A stretch of 57,318 bases of DNA, from NCBI GenBank assembly GCA_014874355.1, contig JACWAJ010000054.1:1-57318 (forward strand). The letters are read 5' to 3'. The DNA is from a bacterium (GTDB lineage: Bacteria > Chloroflexota > Dormibacteria > Aeolococcales > Aeolococcaceae). The notes beneath the pieces are model-generated. The model saw nothing but the letters and a program-made list of their open reading frames with translations. It searched no databases and had not been told where the DNA came from. The stretch's first letter is position 1. Each line of letters opens with the position of its first letter. Positions 17,794 through 26,707 of this stretch are shown here, in pieces. A program made the position numbers and the translations under genes.

Positions 17794-18459
17794 GTGAGCT
17801 GGCCCGGATATTTCATCTCCTTCGAAGGGCTCGATGGAGCCGGCAAGACCACCCAGGTCGCGGCACTGGCGGCTGCTCTGCGCGCTGACGGGCATAACGC
17901 CATGATCGTCCGGCCGAGCGACACCGGAATTGGCGATCTGGTTCGCGGCTTCCTGCTGCAGTTCCAGGTGGAAGAGCCTGTCGAACCTTGGGCCGAGGCG
18001 CTCTTTTTCATTGCCTGCCGCGTCCAGTTGCTTCAGGAGACGATTGTTCCAGCCTTGCAGGCCGGGGCTGTGGTCATAGCGGATCGCTACGCCGACTCCA
18101 CCCTGGCCTACCAGGGTGGGGGCCGCGGGCTGGATCTCGAACTGCTGCGCACCCTTCACCGCGAGGCGTGCGGGGACGTATTGCCCGATCTAACCCTGCT
18201 TTTGGAATTGCCTCGGCAAGAGGCGATCCGGCGGCAGCGAGTCCAGGAACTCCCGATCGATCGCATCGAAAGCGAGGTGGAGCGTTTCCACCACGCCGTC
18301 GAGGCGACTTTCAACTCACTTGCCGAGGAGTCCCCGGAACGCTTCGTTCGCATCGACGCCCAACCGGCGGCGCTCGCAGTGTCGCAGCAGATCACTGAGG
18401 TGGTTCGCCGGCGCATCGCCGCTCGTGACAACCCGGTGGATGCGGTGGCGGCAACGTGA
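17794..18459 (+). CDS. tmk: Thymidylate kinase (Tmk)
   Basis: Tmk phosphorylates dTMP to dTDP in DNA precursor synthesis. From GTG 17794 the 221-residue protein shows FISFEGLDGAGKTTQ (P-loop, residues about 8-21), the DRYADSTLAYQGGGRGL motif that binds the nucleotide, and the lid region RQEAIRRQRVQELPIDRIE. The length agrees with the family (about 205-220). Its stop codon overlaps the GTG start of the next gene (GTGA). The tmk plus c-di-AMP receptor order is the same as in Bacillus, where darA (yaaQ) follows tmk. Confidence 0.93.
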   Translation: MSWPGYFISFEGLDGAGKTTQVAALAAALRADGHNAMIVRPSDTGIGDLVRGFLLQFQVEEPVEPWAEALFFIACRVQLLQETIVPALQAGAVVIADRYADSTLAYQGGGRGLDLELLRTLHREACGDVLPDLTLLLELPRQEAIRRQRVQELPIDRIESEVERFHHAVEATFNSLAEESPERFVRIDAQPAALAVSQQITEVVRRRIAARDNPVDAVAAT

Positions 18460-18785
18460 AGCTGGTCATTGCGATCATCCAGGCCAAGGATGCCGATGCG
18501 TGTGCTGGCGCCCTCACCTCGGCCGGTTTTGTCTGCACCCGATTCAACAGCTTCGGCGGCTTTCTCGACCGCGCCAACGTGACGCTGATGATTGGCGTCG
18601 ACGACCCGCTGGTGGAGGGTGTCCTCGATGTGCTGCGGCGCACCGGACGGCTCCGCAGTGAGGCGCTGGACGCCGCTTCATCGGCGAATGCGGTGAACGG
18701 ATCCGGTGGCCAGGGCGCTGTCGATGTCGAGGTTGGAGGCGCCACCGTCTTTGTCGTCGACATCGAACGTTTCGAGAGGATTTGA
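18456..18785 (+). CDS. darA: Cyclic di-AMP receptor, PII-like (DarA/PstA family)
   Basis: This 109-residue protein belongs to the DarA/PstA/DUF970 family of PII-like trimers that bind c-di-AMP. The family start KLVIAIIQAKDADACAGAL, the glycine turn NSFGGFLDRANVTLMIGVDD and the end VGGATVFVVDIERFERI are all present. Between them lies the longer B-loop, Ala/Ser/Gly-rich, as in the family. It starts with GTG and overlaps the tmk stop, so coupling with tmk is likely. No diadenylate cyclase is in this window; its existence elsewhere is implied. Confidence 0.92.
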   Translation: MKLVIAIIQAKDADACAGALTSAGFVCTRFNSFGGFLDRANVTLMIGVDDPLVEGVLDVLRRTGRLRSEALDAASSANAVNGSGGQGAVDVEVGGATVFVVDIERFERI

Positions 18786-18833
18786 GCCCGGCGTGTGCGT
18801 AACCTTGCCTGGTCCCTCTGAGTTGAAGCGACG

Positions 18834-20342
18834 ATGAGTTCGATGGATGCTCCGACCGAGGTTGCTGAGGCCGTGGTGACGGAGCCGGGTGTGGTTGCGG
18901 GCCTGGGCACTCGAGCGTTGCGCAACACGGCCATAGTGCTCACAGCTCGGGTGGCGTCTCGGGTGGTTGCGCTCATCACCATCATTGCCACCAGTCAGTT
19001 CCTGGGTGCTGACAGTTTTGGCCAGATGCAGACGGTCATCACCTATGCGGCGCTCGTCAACGTGGCCCTCGACCTTGGCTATGGCGTGCTCTACGTTCGT
19101 GACGGGTCGCGTCAACGCGAGCGTCTCGGCGAGTTCTTGAGCACCCTGCTGTCGGCCAAGGTGGTGCTCAGCATCGTCTCGTTCTTCGTCATTGCCGCGC
19201 TACTGCGAATTCCCGGTCTCGACGGGATGCTGCTGCCGGCATTTGCGTTAATGGTGACGTCGAACTACTCCAACCTGCTGCGCAGCAGCCTGTACGCATT
19301 GCAGCGCCTGGCATATGAGGCTGTGGCCATCGTGGCCGAGAGCATCCTTCTCCTGGGCCTGGCCGTGTGGGGCATCGTCAACCATCAGCCGATGGCGTTC
19401 TTCATCTGGATATACGTCATCAGTTACTCCTGCACCATCGTCTACTTCGCCATTGCGTTGCAGGCACATCACATGGTGAAGTTCCAGTGGAACTGCGATG
19501 TTGCGCTGCTACGGCGCTGGCTGCCAACCGCGCTTGCCGTGGGATTCACGTCGGTGGTCACCACGGTCTATTTCAAGGTCGACGTGCCGATCTTGCAGCA
19601 ATTCCGTTCCTATGACGAGGTGGGCTGGTACACGCTCGCCTACCGTCCCTTTGAGGCGTTGCTGTTTCTGCCGTTTACGTTGCGCAACATTGTCTTTCCC
19701 GTCCTCTCGGTGTACTTTGGAGCCCGCTCGAAACGGCTGGGCTTGGCGACGGAGAAGCTGTATCGCATCCTGTTGCTCTTCGGCTGGCCGTGTGCGGTCG
19801 GCCTGTTCATGCTGGCCGGACCCATCAACCACCTGCTGCGTCTCTATCCGCAGAGTGAGGCGGCGCTTCGAATTCTTGCCATCGGCATCGTCTTCAGTTT
19901 TATCGACAACACCTTCATCGCAGCCCTCTTGGCGATGAACCGGCAGAACCTCTTTGCGCTGGTGGCGGTGTTCGGCCTGGTATTCAATGTGATCCTCGAT
20001 TTCATTCTCATCCCCACCCATGGCTATCTGGGCGCGGCGTCGGCCACCGTCGTCACCGAAGCTGCACTTGTCGGTGCGGGGTGGTGGTGTTTGCGGCGTG
20101 AGGGGGTGCCGCTGGCGCTTCCCCGTCTGAGCTGGAAGATTCTCATGGCCGGTGCCCTCATGGGTGTGGCGCTGGTGCCGATCCGCGAGGTCCACGGCGT
20201 CTTCGTATTCGGCGACATCCTGCTGGGCGCCGTTATCTATCTCGGGCTGCTCCTCGTTCTGCGGGTCGCGGACCCCGAGGAGTGGGCCCTGTTGCGTCGT
20301 GCGGTCCATCGGCCGGGAAAGATCCCGGGTGGGGAGGCATAA
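18834..20342 (+). CDS. Oligosaccharide flippase (MATE/MOP superfamily)
   Basis: The 502-residue membrane protein has about 12-14 hydrophobic segments and the Wzx-type layout: an N-terminal LIIIATSQFLGADSFGQMQT-like first repeat, FKVDVPILQQFRSYDEVGWYTLAYRPFEALLFLP in the middle, and FGLVFNVILDFILIPTHGYLGAASATVVTE late in the chain. Such proteins move lipid-linked sugars across the membrane. The next gene is a methyltransferase only 1 bp away, so the pair probably works in surface polysaccharide or glycolipid production together with the glycosyltransferase at 7444. In-frame ATG 18843 is an alternative start. Confidence 0.88.
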   Translation: MSSMDAPTEVAEAVVTEPGVVAGLGTRALRNTAIVLTARVASRVVALITIIATSQFLGADSFGQMQTVITYAALVNVALDLGYGVLYVRDGSRQRERLGEFLSTLLSAKVVLSIVSFFVIAALLRIPGLDGMLLPAFALMVTSNYSNLLRSSLYALQRLAYEAVAIVAESILLLGLAVWGIVNHQPMAFFIWIYVISYSCTIVYFAIALQAHHMVKFQWNCDVALLRRWLPTALAVGFTSVVTTVYFKVDVPILQQFRSYDEVGWYTLAYRPFEALLFLPFTLRNIVFPVLSVYFGARSKRLGLATEKLYRILLLFGWPCAVGLFMLAGPINHLLRLYPQSEAALRILAIGIVFSFIDNTFIAALLAMNRQNLFALVAVFGLVFNVILDFILIPTHGYLGAASATVVTEAALVGAGWWCLRREGVPLALPRLSWKILMAGALMGVALVPIREVHGVFVFGDILLGAVIYLGLLLVLRVADPEEWALLRRAVHRPGKIPGGEA

Positions 20343-20343
20343 G

Positions 20344-21378
20344 ATGGCCGGTGAGATGCCTGCGAAGACCGTGCCTGCCCAACGTGTCGTCGATTACGAC
20401 AGCGAGGGTTACGACTACCGCGGCTTCTGGCGGGGGCGTGACTACGAGCGGTGGGCGGAAGCCCGGGTGTTGCACCGGCAGATGGCGCGACTGGGCCAGC
20501 CGGTGTGGTTTGCCGATTTCGGTGGGGGATACGGTCGCAATGCCGTGCATTACCGGCGCATTGCCGATCACTCGGTGATCGTCGACTACTCGGTTACCAA
20601 CTTGAACCGGGCCGCGGAGCTTCTGGCTGACGATATCCGTGCCGGACGGGTGCATCTCATCCGCAGCGACCTGGCGGCCCTGCCCCTGATCGACTCCGGC
20701 GTTGAGTGCGCGATGGTGGTTCGGGTACTGCATCACCTGACCGATGTCGATGCGTGTCTTGCCGAGATGGGCCGGACCGTGGCGCGCCGCTGGCTCGTGG
20801 ACGTGCCCATCAAACATCATTTACTCGGTCGCCTGCGCAGCGCACTTCACGGTCGCTACCACGAGGTGCGGAGCGCCGAGCCGCTGGTCACGGGCTCCTC
20901 CGAGTATCCGTTTTCCACCTACAACCTGTCGAACATTCGCCACCGGCTGGAGGCTGCGGGCTGGGGTACCCAACTTGTCGCCAGCGTCAACAACTTCCGC
21001 CGCTGGGATCAGGTGCTGCCGGCCTCAGCCGTGCGCGTGCTGCGCCCGGCGGTGTGTGCGCTCGAAACACTGGCGCAGGACGCTGGGCGCGGCTGGTGGG
21101 GTCCCAGTCAGTTTGTGCTGGCACGGCGCCAACGTCCCAGGCCGGCAGCGCTGCGTCCTCAGCCCGATGCACTGGCGGGGTCGATGGTTGAGTTGGCGCG
21201 GCGGCTTGCGTGTCCCGCCTGTGGCGGCGATCTGACATGGAGCACTGATGCGGCGCACTGCGCGCCGTGCGACCTCGTCTACCCGCGTCGGGGCGAGTTC
21301 TGGGATTTCCACCTTTCAACGTCCATGACGACGTCTTCGGCGGCGACGACCCGCTCCACCTTGGTGCCGACCAGGTGA
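20344..21378 (+). CDS. SAM-dependent methyltransferase with C-terminal zinc ribbon
   Basis: From ATG 20344 the protein has 344 residues. A class I methyltransferase domain (about 40-220) starts FADFGGGYGRNAVHY and contains CAMVVRVLHHLTDVDACLAEM. The C-terminal part has a Trm112-like zinc ribbon, LACPACGGDLTW...CAPCDLVYPRRGEFWDF. GGAGG just before the ATG and the stop of the flippase one base earlier support the start. The last ~20 residues after FWDF do not look native and overlap the convergent gene by 100 bp, so the normal C-terminus may have been lost. It likely methylates a sugar or lipid intermediate handled by the flippase. Confidence 0.82.
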   Translation: MAGEMPAKTVPAQRVVDYDSEGYDYRGFWRGRDYERWAEARVLHRQMARLGQPVWFADFGGGYGRNAVHYRRIADHSVIVDYSVTNLNRAAELLADDIRAGRVHLIRSDLAALPLIDSGVECAMVVRVLHHLTDVDACLAEMGRTVARRWLVDVPIKHHLLGRLRSALHGRYHEVRSAEPLVTGSSEYPFSTYNLSNIRHRLEAAGWGTQLVASVNNFRRWDQVLPASAVRVLRPAVCALETLAQDAGRGWWGPSQFVLARRQRPRPAALRPQPDALAGSMVELARRLACPACGGDLTWSTDAAHCAPCDLVYPRRGEFWDFHLSTSMTTSSAATTRSTLVPTR

Positions 21379-21893
21379 ACCCGCAGCCCGGTAACCAGCG
21401 GGGTTCCCGGCTCCCAGCCTTGCGCATATAGCTGACGGGCTTCGCCCCAGGTCTTGGCCGTCTGGGTGTGGCGACCGTCGGTGAAGGCAGTCGGTCCCAG
21501 GCGGCCGGCAAACCCCAGCCGCACCTCGCCTCCGGTTCGCAGGAAGGCACGGATTTCTGCCAGTAGTAGGGGATCGGGTATTGGGGATTCCGTTGCCGTG
21601 AGTGCCTCGGCAAGGCTTGGCATTTCGCCGGACGCTGCCTGCTCGCGAACGTTGCGCCGCTGTGCTTGGCGTTCTGCGCGTTCGCGCCGTCGGCGCTCCG
21701 TGGCGATCTCGGCCATGCGGGCGCGCAATTCCTTGAGGTGACGGTCGTAGGGGGCTCGCGCCGCGAGAGTGGCGCGTTCGGCAGTTCGGAGATCGTCGAC
21801 GGTGGCGTCAAGTGAGGTGTCGTCGAGTTCTCGCAGTCGTTCTCGTGGGATGCTGTCGGGCAGCTGAGGCAGCGGTTGGGGTGCGGACTCCAT
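21279..21893 (-). CDS. Uncharacterised protein with a charged helical N-terminal half
   Basis: The 204-residue protein has a long Arg/Glu/Ala-rich segment (about 30-85, RTAERATLAARAPYDRHLKELRARMAEIATERRRRERAERQ...) likely to be a coiled coil. A compact C-terminal part follows, with GGEVRLGFAGRLGPTAFTDGRHTQTAKTWGEARQLYAQGW. I recognise no family. The 3' end overlaps the methyltransferase gene by 100 bp, and the 5' end faces the enoyl-CoA hydratase gene with about 95 bp between. Confidence 0.65.
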   Translation of the reverse strand: MESAPQPLPQLPDSIPRERLRELDDTSLDATVDDLRTAERATLAARAPYDRHLKELRARMAEIATERRRRERAERQAQRRNVREQAASGEMPSLAEALTATESPIPDPLLLAEIRAFLRTGGEVRLGFAGRLGPTAFTDGRHTQTAKTWGEARQLYAQGWEPGTPLVTGLRVHLVGTKVERVVAAEDVVMDVERWKSQNSPRRG

Positions 21894-21975
21894 GACTGGT
21901 CATGATGCCCGAAGCAAACCTAGAGCCGTTTGATGTATCACCCATCCACACACTGCCCTGCCACCTCGGATACTC

Positions 21976-21981
21976 AAGGAG
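21976..21981 (+). promoter_or_regulatory. Ribosome binding site pointing to a GTG start
   Basis: AAGGAG abuts the ATG at 21982, which is too close, but lies 6 bp before GTG 21988. This favours the GTG as the true start of the enoyl-CoA hydratase. Confidence 0.65.
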
Positions 21982-21987
21982 ATGCAC

Positions 21988-22764
21988 GTGGCCACAGTCC
22001 TCCACGATGTCGTTCGCGTCGAACGCGAAGGCGCTTCCGCCGTCATCACCATCGCGCATCCCCCGGCCAACGCCATCAGCCAGGCGGTGATGGCGGGCCT
22101 CTCGGAAGCGCTTTTAGGCGCCGAGGCCGACCCCACCTGTCGCGCTGTCATCATCACCGGCGACGGACCCAAGTTCTTTGCAGCCGGCGCGGACATCTCC
22201 GAGTTTGCCAGCCTCGGCGGTGAGGCGATCGCGCGTGGCCAGGCACTGACCCTGCAGATCGAGGCCTCCCCGTTGCCCGTGATTGCAGCCGTGAACGGTA
22301 TTGCCCTGGGCGGGGGCTGCGAGATCACGCTTGCCTGCGACATGCGTCTGGCGTCGCGCAATGCCCGCTTCGGTCAACCCGAGATCAACCTTGGCATCAT
22401 CCCCGGCTGGGGAGGTACGCAACGGCTACCGCGTCTCATCGGCAGGGCCGCGGCCATGCGGTTGCTGCTGAGCGGCGAGCATGTCGGTGCGGAGGAGGCG
22501 CTGCGGCTGGGCATAGTCGAGGATGTGGTGGCCCCGGAGGCGCTCTTGGGGCTGGCGCATGCCCGGGCGGCCAAGTTTGCCGCCACGGCACCGCTGGCGC
22601 TTGCCGCCACCAAGCGCGCGGTGGTCCAGGGGCTGGACCAGTCGCTCACCGACGGTCTCAAGGTTGAGGAGCGTGAGTTCCTTGGCGTGTTCAGAAGCGA
22701 GGATGCCATCGAGGGCGCCACGGCGTTTTTCCAGAAGCGTCCACCCGAGTGGCACGGACGTTAG
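21988..22764 (+). CDS. Enoyl-CoA hydratase
   Basis: The protein (258 residues from GTG 21988) is a classical crotonase: it hydrates trans-2-enoyl-CoA in beta-oxidation. Both catalytic glutamates are present, Glu112 in LGGGCEITLACD and Glu132 in FGQPEINLGIIPGWGGTQRL, with the CoA-binding phrase FFAAGADISEF near residue 70. Unlike the homologue at 2799-3581 it keeps the full active site. The stop is 9 bp before the GTG of the FadF-like oxidoreductase, which indicates one operon for acyl-CoA oxidation. Confidence 0.92.
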   Translation: MATVLHDVVRVEREGASAVITIAHPPANAISQAVMAGLSEALLGAEADPTCRAVIITGDGPKFFAAGADISEFASLGGEAIARGQALTLQIEASPLPVIAAVNGIALGGGCEITLACDMRLASRNARFGQPEINLGIIPGWGGTQRLPRLIGRAAAMRLLLSGEHVGAEEALRLGIVEDVVAPEALLGLAHARAAKFAATAPLALAATKRAVVQGLDQSLTDGLKVEEREFLGVFRSEDAIEGATAFFQKRPPEWHGR

Positions 22765-22773
22765 GAGAAAATC

Positions 22774-24960
22774 GTGGTCGCCATTCTGAGCCCAATCGCG
22801 CTTTTCGTTCTCTTCGGCTTGGCGCTCGGGGTGACGGCCCGGCGTTGGTTGCGATTGGGGTCGATGATGCGCCTGGCAAAGCGTTCCGATCCACGCTTCG
22901 ACCACGTTGGTAAACGCATCAAGGCTTTCTTCGTATATGTGCTTGGTCAGGGCCGGCTGTTACGCTGGCCATATGCGGGCGTGCTTCACGTCCTGATCTT
23001 CTGGGGTTTCCTCGTCCTGTTGACAGCGATCCTGGAGGGGATGGTCGAGGCTGCCTGGGTGTCGTTTCGTTTCAGCGACATCCACGCCAGCGGTGCGATC
23101 GCATTGTTGCAGGATGCCTTCTGGATCCTGGTGATGGCCGGTGTTGCCATGGCGATCATCAACCGGATTTTCGTGCGGCCGGCGCGTTTTCGCGGCAGCC
23201 ACGTGCGCGATGCACTGATCATCCTGATTTGGATTGCGGCGTTGCTCACCTGCATGCAGTTGAGTTTTGCGACCAAGATTGCGCAGGGCAACCCCCCAGA
23301 GGCGCTGGCGAGCTGGAGGCCGATGGCCCGCCTGCTGTCGCATCTCTTCACCCCGCTGGGTGCCGACAGCACGGCGCTTAGCGTGCTGCACGGCACCTTT
23401 TTCTGGGCGCACCTGATCTTGATATTTGGATTCCTGGTCTACCTTGGTTACAGCAAGCATCTGCACATCGTCACATCGACATTCAATGTGATATTCCGTG
23501 ACCTGTCCCCCAAAGGCCGGGCGCGACCAATCGACATCGAAGCGGTCATGGGTGCGACCGATGAGGCCGAGCAGCACTTCGGGGCCAGTGAGCTCACGCA
23601 CTTCTCGTGGAAAGACGTGCTCGATCTTTACACCTGCACTGAGTGCGGGCGTTGCCAAACTCACTGTCCGGCGTTCAACACCGGCAAGGTGTTGTCGCCC
23701 AAGACACTCATGACCGATCTTCGCGATGCCGTGTACGAAGACATGGCCGGCGGTTATGCCAAGACCACGCATACCGCGCATATCGTTTCAGCCGCCGACG
23801 CCGAAGGTAAACCCGAGGCGGGTGCTCAGGTTATGTGGGTGACGGGCGCCGACCATGGGGGCACCGCCAAGGATCTCCCGGGCCACTTCCAGCCGTCTTG
23901 GCTGTCTCCCGAGGCCGTGAGCCAGGCGGTATCGAGTGCCGGCGGTGAGGCCCGGCCGTTGATCAACGGCGTAATCGATGAGGCGACGTTGTGGGCTTGC
24001 ACCATGTGTGGTGCCTGCATGGACCAGTGCCCGGTGCTCATCGAGCATGTACCCAAGATCCTCGACATGCGGCGCCATCTGGTACTCGATCAGTCGCGAA
24101 TGCCCAAGCAGGCCGAGACGGCGCTGCGCCATATCGAGAACGTCGGCAATCCGTACGGCGTGTCCCACCAGAGCCGGGCCGACTGGGCGCTTGGCCTGGG
24201 GGTTCCGCTGGCTGCGGACAAACCCGATGTCGAGTACATCTACTGGGTCGGGTGCGCCGCATCCTTCGATGATCGGGCCAAGACCATCGCCACCGCGATG
24301 GTGAAGATTCTTCGTGCCGGGGGCATCGACTTTGCGATTCTCGGGAAAGAGGAGAAGTGCACAGGAGATCCGGCCCGGCGGATTGGCAACGAGTATCTCT
24401 TTCAGGAGCAGGCCAAACAGAACATCGATGTCCTGGACAGCCATGGCGTGCGCAAGATCATCACGGCCTGCCCGCATTGCTTCAACACGCTGTCTCATGA
24501 GTACTTGGATTTCGGCGGCAAGTACGAGGTGTTACACCACACTCAGATCATCGATATTCTGATCACCGAAGGGCGGATCAAACTCAAGCCGGCGGCTGAG
24601 ACAGAGCAGACGGTCACATATCACGACTCCTGCTACCTGGGTCGATGGAACGACATCTTTGCGCCGCCCCGGAACATTCTCAAACGCATTCCCGGCCTCA
24701 AACTGGTCGAGATGGCACGCAGTCGCAGCGAGGGGATGTGCTGCGGTGCCGGCGGGGGGCGCATGTGGATGGAGGAAGATCAGCCACGCATCAACAACCG
24801 TCGCGTCGGACAGGCGGTTGACGCCAAAGCCGACAAGGTGGCCACGGCGTGTCCGTTCTGCCTGAGCATGTTCGACGAGGGCATCGCGCAACAGAATCTG
24901 GAAGGGCGGCTCAAGGTCGACGATATTGCCGTCTATGTGGCCGAGGCATTGGTATCCTGA
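22774..24960 (+). CDS. FadF-like membrane iron-sulfur oxidoreductase (heterodisulfide reductase-related)
   Basis: The 728-residue protein begins with about five membrane helices related to NarI/HdrE-type cytochrome subunits (to about residue 240). Two 4Fe-4S ferredoxin motifs follow, CTECGRCQTHCP from residue 288 and CTMCGACMDQCP from residue 409. Two CCG domains come next, with cysteines near 494, 567-570, 620, 655-656 and 693-696. This is the layout of Bacillus FadF (YwjF) and related proteins thought to pass electrons from acyl-CoA dehydrogenase/ETF to the quinone pool. GTG 22774 has AGGAG 6 bp upstream. With the upstream hydratase and nearby acyl-CoA dehydrogenases it fits beta-oxidation. 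The electron-transfer role is inferred from context. Confidence 0.87.
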   Translation: MVAILSPIALFVLFGLALGVTARRWLRLGSMMRLAKRSDPRFDHVGKRIKAFFVYVLGQGRLLRWPYAGVLHVLIFWGFLVLLTAILEGMVEAAWVSFRFSDIHASGAIALLQDAFWILVMAGVAMAIINRIFVRPARFRGSHVRDALIILIWIAALLTCMQLSFATKIAQGNPPEALASWRPMARLLSHLFTPLGADSTALSVLHGTFFWAHLILIFGFLVYLGYSKHLHIVTSTFNVIFRDLSPKGRARPIDIEAVMGATDEAEQHFGASELTHFSWKDVLDLYTCTECGRCQTHCPAFNTGKVLSPKTLMTDLRDAVYEDMAGGYAKTTHTAHIVSAADAEGKPEAGAQVMWVTGADHGGTAKDLPGHFQPSWLSPEAVSQAVSSAGGEARPLINGVIDEATLWACTMCGACMDQCPVLIEHVPKILDMRRHLVLDQSRMPKQAETALRHIENVGNPYGVSHQSRADWALGLGVPLAADKPDVEYIYWVGCAASFDDRAKTIATAMVKILRAGGIDFAILGKEEKCTGDPARRIGNEYLFQEQAKQNIDVLDSHGVRKIITACPHCFNTLSHEYLDFGGKYEVLHHTQIIDILITEGRIKLKPAAETEQTVTYHDSCYLGRWNDIFAPPRNILKRIPGLKLVEMARSRSEGMCCGAGGGRMWMEEDQPRINNRRVGQAVDAKADKVATACPFCLSMFDEGIAQQNLEGRLKVDDIAVYVAEALVS

Positions 24961-24996
24961 CCCACCCCACCCTCTCGTACAACTGAAGGATCTTTC

Positions 24997-25419
24997 ATGA
25001 GCAATCCCGCATTCGGGCCCGAATGGGCGCAGGATTTCAAGCAGGCCGTCAACAGTTCGCCGAGCTACAAACAGGCCGCGGCGAGTTGGGAGGGCAGTGT
25101 CGGGTTGGTGGTGCTGGCCGAGCCCGACAAGAACGTGCCCAAGGACCTGGGGATCTTCCTCGACCTCTGGCATGGCGAGGCTCGCGAAGTCCGGTCCACC
25201 ACTCGCGATGATTCTGAGACGGCGCAGTACGTGATCACCGGTGCCTACTCGCGCTGGAAGCGGGTCGCCAATAAGCAACTCGATCCGATCAAGGCGATCA
25301 TGACCGGGCAGCTCAAACTGAAAGGCAACTTCCCGATGCTCGTGCGCTACACCAAGGCTTCGAAAGAGTTGGTGGAATGCACCACGCGGCTTGACGTGGA
25401 GTGGCCGGACGGCGACTGA
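24997..25419 (+). CDS. SCP2 sterol-transfer family protein
   Basis: The 140-residue protein has the SCP2-like fold pattern: a short helical start, GSVGLVVLAEPDKN, a middle strand region with YVITGAYSRWKRVANKQLDPIKAIMTGQLKLKGN, and a final helical part. The motif IMTGQLKLKGN marks the lipid-binding tunnel in this family. In bacteria such proteins carry fatty acyl groups or other lipids and are often beside beta-oxidation genes, as here. It is 36 bp after the FadF-like gene, so it is probably in the same operon. Confidence 0.85.
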   Translation: MSNPAFGPEWAQDFKQAVNSSPSYKQAAASWEGSVGLVVLAEPDKNVPKDLGIFLDLWHGEAREVRSTTRDDSETAQYVITGAYSRWKRVANKQLDPIKAIMTGQLKLKGNFPMLVRYTKASKELVECTTRLDVEWPDGD

Positions 25420-25436
25420 TCTTTTGGCGTAGCCGC

Positions 25437-26648
25437 TTATGCAGGCTCGGGCGTGCGGTGGCGCTGTGTCCAGGCCAGCCCCGCTCCGATGGCGAGCAGG
25501 GCCAGCGGGACCAAACGTCCCGGTGGGGCGGCCGCCTGGTTGCCGAGGTCGAGAGCTTCGGTGAGGCCCAGTCCGAGAATTGCGATCAGTGACACGCCAG
25601 TTGCGCGACCTGGCCAGACTGGCGCGTCGCGACGGGCTGTCCAACTGAGCCACCACACGATGGCGGGAGCCATGATTGTGAGGTCGTGCATGAGGAGGTG
25701 GGGTGAGGCCAGCAGAGAGAGCGCAGTGGCTGCGGCCAGGCATGGCTCCAGCCGCGACCTTGCAGTGCGGATGCGATGGCCCAGCCAGGCGCAGGCGACG
25801 AGTGCGAGCAGACTGAGGCATGCCGCGAGAGATTGCGCCACCGTCGTGTTGGATATCCAGGAGCCGGTGAGGCCGGTGAAACCATACATGCTGGCCAGGC
25901 TCCATGCGGTGGTCCCGTCGCGGGTTGCTGCCACGAATCCGGCCAGTCCCTCCGGTCCGACGGCGGCCAGGCTTAGGAGTCCTACAAGGGCGGCGCCAAC
26001 CACTGCGCCGGTCAGGATGCGGCGATCGCGCCAGCCCATTACGAATGCCGCCAGGCCAAGTGCGAGGTGGGGTTTGACGATGAGTGCGCTGAAAACCAGG
26101 ACTCCGGCGCCCAGGCCGCGTCGATCTCGGCGCCACAGTGCGTACGCCAGCGCCAGGCCGAGTGCATTGACGCCGTCCCACTGTGCCAGCAGCAGGAGCG
26201 CCAGGGTTGCGGGTAGTGCCAATCCCACGATTGCGCCAACCAATCGCTGTGGCATGTCTTTGGGCCCCGGTGCCGAGCGGATGACGATTGCGATCGCTGC
26301 CACCAGAAGCGCCAGTTCGATGAGGCCGGCGGTGCGGTATGCGGCGTCCAGTGGTAGGGCGGTGAGCGGTGCCGCCAGGACTGCGGCCAGCGGAGGGTTG
26401 ACAAAGGGCAGGTTGCCCTCGGTGTCGGGCGCGATCAGGCGTGTGTGCAGGTGTGCCTGGAGGGAACGGTCGTAGAGATCGGCACGATGGCCGTCGGTCC
26501 AGAGCGATGCTCCGACGTATGTCGAGGTGAAGTCGCTGCGGCCGATTTGAAGCTGGCTCGTGTGCGACCAGAGGAGGATGTAGCCCCCGAAAAGGGCGAC
26601 GCTCGCAAAGACGATGCCGGTGGCCAGCAGGCTGCGCTCTCGCTTCAT
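25437..26648 (-). CDS. GT87-like polyprenol-phosphate-mannose glycosyltransferase, integral membrane
   Basis: The 403-residue protein (from ATG 26648) has about 10 membrane segments and the DUF2029/GT87 phrases FTSTYVGASLWTDGHRADLYD, FVNPPLAAVLAAPL, SALIVKPHLALGLAAFV and SPHLLMHDLTIMAPAIVWW. Such enzymes transfer mannose from a polyprenyl carrier on the outer face of the membrane. The frame is open to 26864, but the extra N-terminal part is Arg/Pro-rich and would overlap the divergent epimerase gene, so I start at MKRER. MLANP (26663) is an alternative. A similar protein is at 5717-7390. Confidence 0.8.
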   Translation of the reverse strand: MKRERSLLATGIVFASVALFGGYILLWSHTSQLQIGRSDFTSTYVGASLWTDGHRADLYDRSLQAHLHTRLIAPDTEGNLPFVNPPLAAVLAAPLTALPLDAAYRTAGLIELALLVAAIAIVIRSAPGPKDMPQRLVGAIVGLALPATLALLLLAQWDGVNALGLALAYALWRRDRRGLGAGVLVFSALIVKPHLALGLAAFVMGWRDRRILTGAVVGAALVGLLSLAAVGPEGLAGFVAATRDGTTAWSLASMYGFTGLTGSWISNTTVAQSLAACLSLLALVACAWLGHRIRTARSRLEPCLAAATALSLLASPHLLMHDLTIMAPAIVWWLSWTARRDAPVWPGRATGVSLIAILGLGLTEALDLGNQAAAPPGRLVPLALLAIGAGLAWTQRHRTPEPA

Positions 26649-26707
26649 GGGGTTGGCCAACATATCAGGGGGCCGGGCTGCCTTGCTGTCGCCCCTATAC
26701 TCGGCTC

